In this document: piece after piece, positions 60,774 through 64,000 of the stretch | How positions within the stretch are numbered: position 1 is the first letter of the stretch | How the letters are laid out: every line of letters starts with the position of its first letter | Assembly: GCA_947625775.1 (NCBI GenBank) | Contig: CANQPM010000001.1 | Span: 1 to 64,000, forward strand | DNA: 64,000 bases | Origin: an uncultured Lachnospiraceae bacterium | GTDB lineage: Bacteria; Bacillota; Clostridia; Lachnospirales; Lachnospiraceae | Direction of reading: 5' to 3' | The notes under the pieces: model-generated | Database searches by the model: none | The model's input: only the letters and a program-made list of their open reading frames with translations | Told to the model about the DNA's origin: nothing | Position numbers and translations under genes: made by a program

Positions 60774-63700
60774 TCAGTAAAGGACTGCCATATCATTAAG
60801 TATATTTCTGACATTCTCTATCATAAGCTCCGCCTCTTTTTCCACGAGCCCGTACTTTTTATATTTGAGCGTAAAGCTCGGCGTGCCCTTCGCCGAAAAT
60901 TCGAGCGCGTTTTTATACTTTTCAAGCAGCCTGGGAATCATTTCCACCTTTACGGGAGCAAACGGCTCCATATAAAAGACTACCTGCCCTGCCTTTCCCT
61001 TTACTTCAGTGACATAGCGCGCGTGGGCCGTGACGCGTATGAGCGATATCTGTATGAGATTGTCAACCGACTGCGGCACGCTCCCAAAACGGTCTTTTAG
61101 CTCCTTTTTCATGTCCTCGCACTCGGCTGCGTTTTCAAGGCTCGCTATGCGCTTGTAAATGTCAAGCTTCTGCACCTCGTTTACAATATACTCCGACGGA
61201 ATAAACGCATCTATGTCCATGTCAACGTATGTGTTAAAATCTTCGTCCGCGCGCTTTGTCCCTTTAAGCGTCTTTACCGCCTCATTGAGCATTTTGCAGT
61301 AAAGGTCATAGCCTACCGCCTCCATATGCCCATGCTGGCGCTCGCCCAGTATGTTTCCCGCGCCCCTTATCTCCAAGTCGCGCATCGCGATTTTAAAGCC
61401 GCTCCCCAAATCCGAAAATTCCTTGATTGCCTGCAGCCGCTTTTCCGCCACCTCTTTGAGCATTTTGTCCTTCTTGTACATCAGAAACGCGTATGAGGTG
61501 CGGTTTGACCTCCCTACGCGCCCCCTGAGCTGATAGAGCTGCGCAAGCCCCATATTGTCTGAATCATGTATTATCATTGTATTGACGTTTGCGATGTCAA
61601 GCCCTGTCTCTATAATCGTAGTGGATACCAGCACGTCTATCTCGCCGTTTATAAACTCATACATTATCCTCTCAAGGTCGCTCTCCTTCATCTGCCCATG
61701 GGCATAGGCGACTGTCGCCTCGGGAACAAGCGCGGCAATTTTGGCAGTTATGTCCTCAATGCTGTTTACGCGGTTGTACACATAATACACCTGTCCATGG
61801 CGCGAAAGCTCCCTTACTATCGCCTCGCGCACCATCTCCTCATTGTACTCCATAACGTATGTCTGTATCGGCTGGCGCTCGTTAGGCGCCTCCTCCAAAA
61901 CGCTCATGTCGCGTATTCCGACAAGGCTCATATGAAGCGTGCGCGGTATGGGCGTCGCCGTGAGCGTGAGCACGTCAACATCGTCCTTTAGCTGCTTTAT
62001 CTTTTCCTTGTGGCGCACCCCGAAGCGCTGCTCCTCATCAATCACCAAAAGCCCCAAGTCCTTGTATTTCACGTCCTTTGACAAAAGCCTGTGCGTGCCT
62101 ATAACTATGTCCACCAAGCCCTTGCCCAAATCGCTTAATGTCCGTTTCTGCTCAGCCGCCGTCCTGAAGCGCGAAAGCATATCCACCCTGACGGGGAAAT
62201 CCTTCATGCGCTGTATAAAGGTATTGTAATGCTGCTGCGCAAGTATCGTGGTCGGCACCAGATACGCCACCTGCTTTCCGTCCTGCACAGCCTTAAACGC
62301 CGCCCTTATGGCTATCTCCGTCTTGCCGTAGCCCACATCGCCGCAGATAAGCCTATCCATTATGCGCGGGCTTTCCATGTCGTTTTTAGTCGCCTCTATC
62401 GCGAGAAGCTGGTCATTTGTCTCCTCAAACGGAAACATCTCCTCAAACTCCTGCTGCCATACAGTGTCCTTTCCAAACATAAAGCCCTTTTTCTGCTGCC
62501 GTATTGCATAGAGTTCCACCAAGTCGCGCGCCACCTCGTCTACCGCTGTCCTTACGCGCGCCTTTGTCTTTGTCCACTCCTGCGTGCCGAGCTTATTCAG
62601 CTTCGGCTTCTTTGCCGCGTCCGCAGACGCATATTTCTGAATGGCGTCAAAGCCCGTCGCGAGTATATAAAGATTGCCGCCGTCCCTGTACTCTATCTTC
62701 ATATAGTCCTTTACCACATTGTCAATCTCCAGCTTTTCTATGCCGCGGTAAATGCCAAGCCCGTGATTTTCATGCACCACGTAATCGCCCACCTTGAGGT
62801 CTGAAAAGTCCCGTATTTTCTGCCCCTCGTAGTGCTTTTTCCTTTTCTTTCTCTGCGTCTGCCTTCCAAATATGTCCGTTTCCGATATTACCACAAATTT
62901 TAAAAGCGGATATTCAAACCCTTTTAAAATGCCTGCGTTGTATGTCATTATCTCCCCAGGCTGCAGCTCCCTCTCCGAGTTTTCAGAATAAAATGCATTC
63001 AGCCCCTCATCCATCAGGTCTGACGCAAGGCGCTTTGCCCTAGTCACTGACGCGGACAAAAGCAGGACACGGTATCCCCTGCCCTTATAGCTCTTTAAAT
63101 CCTTTACAAGCTCGGCAAAGCTGCTGTTGTACGGCGACACGCTCCTCACATTCACTGAAAAACGGTTTGGCAGCTTTATCGTAAAGCCCCTGTATTCCAT
63201 CACCGAAAGCGCAAGCAGGCGCTCACGTTCAAGCCTCGCCATAACCTCGGCTTTGCCAAAAAGCACATCCATCTGCTTTGGGAGTATATATCCCTTTTCT
63301 GCGCGGCTTGCCATGCTCTCGCGAAACTCAAGCTCCACGGCGTCAGCATGCTCCTCTATCCTCATAGGCTCATCAAGATAAAAGCAGCAGCGCCTGCCGT
63401 CGAACAGGTCGATAAAAGATATGGTGTCCTTGTAAAAATATTTAATGTAACTCTCGAGATTGATGTAATTTTTGAACTCCGCCGCCTGCTCGCAAAGCTC
63501 CTCCACGTACTGCTCTATGCGGTGCGCCTCCTCGACCTTGCCATTGCCGCGGAAATATTCTGCCCGCTCCTTACAGTCACGTCTGATTTCATACAGTCCC
63601 TCCTCAAGCCTTGCGTTTGAAAGGATAAGCTCTGTCGCGGGATAAACTGACACTTGTGTCATATTTTCTTCCACGGAACGCTGGCTCAATATGTCAAATG

Positions 63701-64000
63701 AGCGTATTGACTCTACCTCATCTCCCCACAGCTCTATGCGCACGGGATTTTCTTCCGTCAGGTCAAATATGTCTATTATGCCGCCCCTGATGGAAAACTG
63801 TCCCTCCGCCTCCACCTGATAATTTTTTTCATATCCCATATCAACGAGCTTTCTGGCAAGCGCGTCCTCCTCTATTATGCTGCCCTTGGAAATGGTTATA
63901 ATATTTTCATTTATTATGTCAAGCGGGGGCTGTTGAGCCATAAGCGCCGCAAAGGTCGTGACAATGGTGACAGGCTTGCCCTCAAGTATGCGTCTGAGCG
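60774..64000 (-). CDS. mfd: Transcription-repair coupling factor (5' end off window)
   Basis: Mfd removes stalled RNA polymerase and recruits UvrA. The visible 1075 codons lack only the N-terminus (full Mfd is about 1150-1180). They include the UvrB-like region, the CarD-like RNA-polymerase-interaction domain (KVGDYVVHENHGLGIYRG), the SF2 translocase with Walker A CGDVGYGKTEIAIRAA, DEEQRFGV, TATPIPRTLHMS and QLRGRVGRS, and the C-terminal D7. The frame is open at 64000 (LRRILEGKPVTIVTTFAAL precedes the first in-window ATG), so the gene continues to the right. Confidence 0.96.
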   Translation of the reverse strand, partial: LRRILEGKPVTIVTTFAALMAQQPPLDIINENIITISKGSIIEEDALARKLVDMGYEKNYQVEAEGQFSIRGGIIDIFDLTEENPVRIELWGDEVESIRSFDILSQRSVEENMTQVSVYPATELILSNARLEEGLYEIRRDCKERAEYFRGNGKVEEAHRIEQYVEELCEQAAEFKNYINLESYIKYFYKDTISFIDLFDGRRCCFYLDEPMRIEEHADAVELEFRESMASRAEKGYILPKQMDVLFGKAEVMARLERERLLALSVMEYRGFTIKLPNRFSVNVRSVSPYNSSFAELVKDLKSYKGRGYRVLLLSASVTRAKRLASDLMDEGLNAFYSENSERELQPGEIMTYNAGILKGFEYPLLKFVVISETDIFGRQTQRKKRKKHYEGQKIRDFSDLKVGDYVVHENHGLGIYRGIEKLEIDNVVKDYMKIEYRDGGNLYILATGFDAIQKYASADAAKKPKLNKLGTQEWTKTKARVRTAVDEVARDLVELYAIRQQKKGFMFGKDTVWQQEFEEMFPFEETNDQLLAIEATKNDMESPRIMDRLICGDVGYGKTEIAIRAAFKAVQDGKQVAYLVPTTILAQQHYNTFIQRMKDFPVRVDMLSRFRTAAEQKRTLSDLGKGLVDIVIGTHRLLSKDVKYKDLGLLVIDEEQRFGVRHKEKIKQLKDDVDVLTLTATPIPRTLHMSLVGIRDMSVLEEAPNERQPIQTYVMEYNEEMVREAIVRELSRHGQVYYVYNRVNSIEDITAKIAALVPEATVAYAHGQMKESDLERIMYEFINGEIDVLVSTTIIETGLDIANVNTMIIHDSDNMGLAQLYQLRGRVGRSNRTSYAFLMYKKDKMLKEVAEKRLQAIKEFSDLGSGFKIAMRDLEIRGAGNILGERQHGHMEAVGYDLYCKMLNEAVKTLKGTKRADEDFNTYVDMDIDAFIPSEYIVNEVQKLDIYKRIASLENAAECEDMKKELKDRFGSVPQSVDNLIQISLIRVTAHARYVTEVKGKAGQVVFYMEPFAPVKVEMIPRLLEKYKNALEFSAKGTPSFTLKYKKYGLVEKEAELMIENVRNILNDMAVLY

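Noticed and set aside
1-64000. CRISPR array, rRNA or tRNA genes
   Set aside because: No regularly spaced repeats, cloverleaf-like sequences or rRNA motifs were found in the gaps between genes.

Overview
The window looks like the chromosome of an anaerobic, spore-forming member of the Clostridia, most likely Lachnospiraceae. The basis is the gene content: spoVT, a SleB-type cell-wall hydrolase, a SAM-I riboswitch on metK, KtrAB, several GGDEF/EAL proteins and FIST, LytTR and MCP signalling proteins. Most genes lie on the minus strand. No rRNA, tRNA or CRISPR array was seen.

Layout. 1-1.75 kb: decayed end of an integrated conjugative or plasmid-like element (parM remnant, partition-like gene, tiny ORFs). 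1.8-10.1 kb: signalling block (LytTR regulator with an apparent operator, chemotaxis receptor, PAS-GGDEF-EAL and FIST-GGDEF proteins, SH3-SleB hydrolase). 10.2-29.7 kb: mostly housekeeping (proC, an rRNA methyltransferase, ktrA, ktrB, pfkA, a PD-(D/E)XK transposase-like nuclease gene, dnaE, LysM lipoprotein, HAD phosphatase, membrane protein, SAM riboswitch-metK, murA, M23 peptidase, a Ca2+/Na+ antiporter). 29.7-47.4 kb: a Ter stress island. 47.4-64 kb: LIC_10190-like membrane protein, XRE-cupin regulator, flavin reductase, coiled-coil membrane protein, small alarmone synthetase, hemolysin III, GGDEF protein, spoVT, mgtE, an operon of HAD phosphatase + BrxC/D-like ATPase + DUF4391 protein, and mfd running off the right edge.

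The Ter island has an apparent structural arm (yceG - telA - three terD - Ca2+ P-type ATPase - HAD phosphatase - Ca2+ antiporter, all minus strand) and a biosynthetic arm (PRTase_2-TRSP, PRTase_1-Pelota and ATP-grasp on the minus strand; a CitE-like C-C lyase on the plus strand). Comparative genomics of Ter systems predicts that the biosynthetic arm makes a nucleoside-like metabolite. A gene joining a YceG-like domain to a trypsin-like protease through an Asn/Gln/Thr-rich linker sits between the arms. Between the arms there is also a 166-nt foldback element, a DUF3737 beta-helix gene and, as the most striking small item, a complete-looking type I toxin-antitoxin locus at 42.9-43.2 kb. It has a 30-residue membrane peptide, a 5' stem that hides its ribosome-binding site, a bidirectional terminator, a convergent antisense RNA with its own 17-bp-spaced promoter, and paired direct repeats. 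This matches the architecture of the Fst/par system.

All function calls come from reading sequence and motifs; no database search was run.
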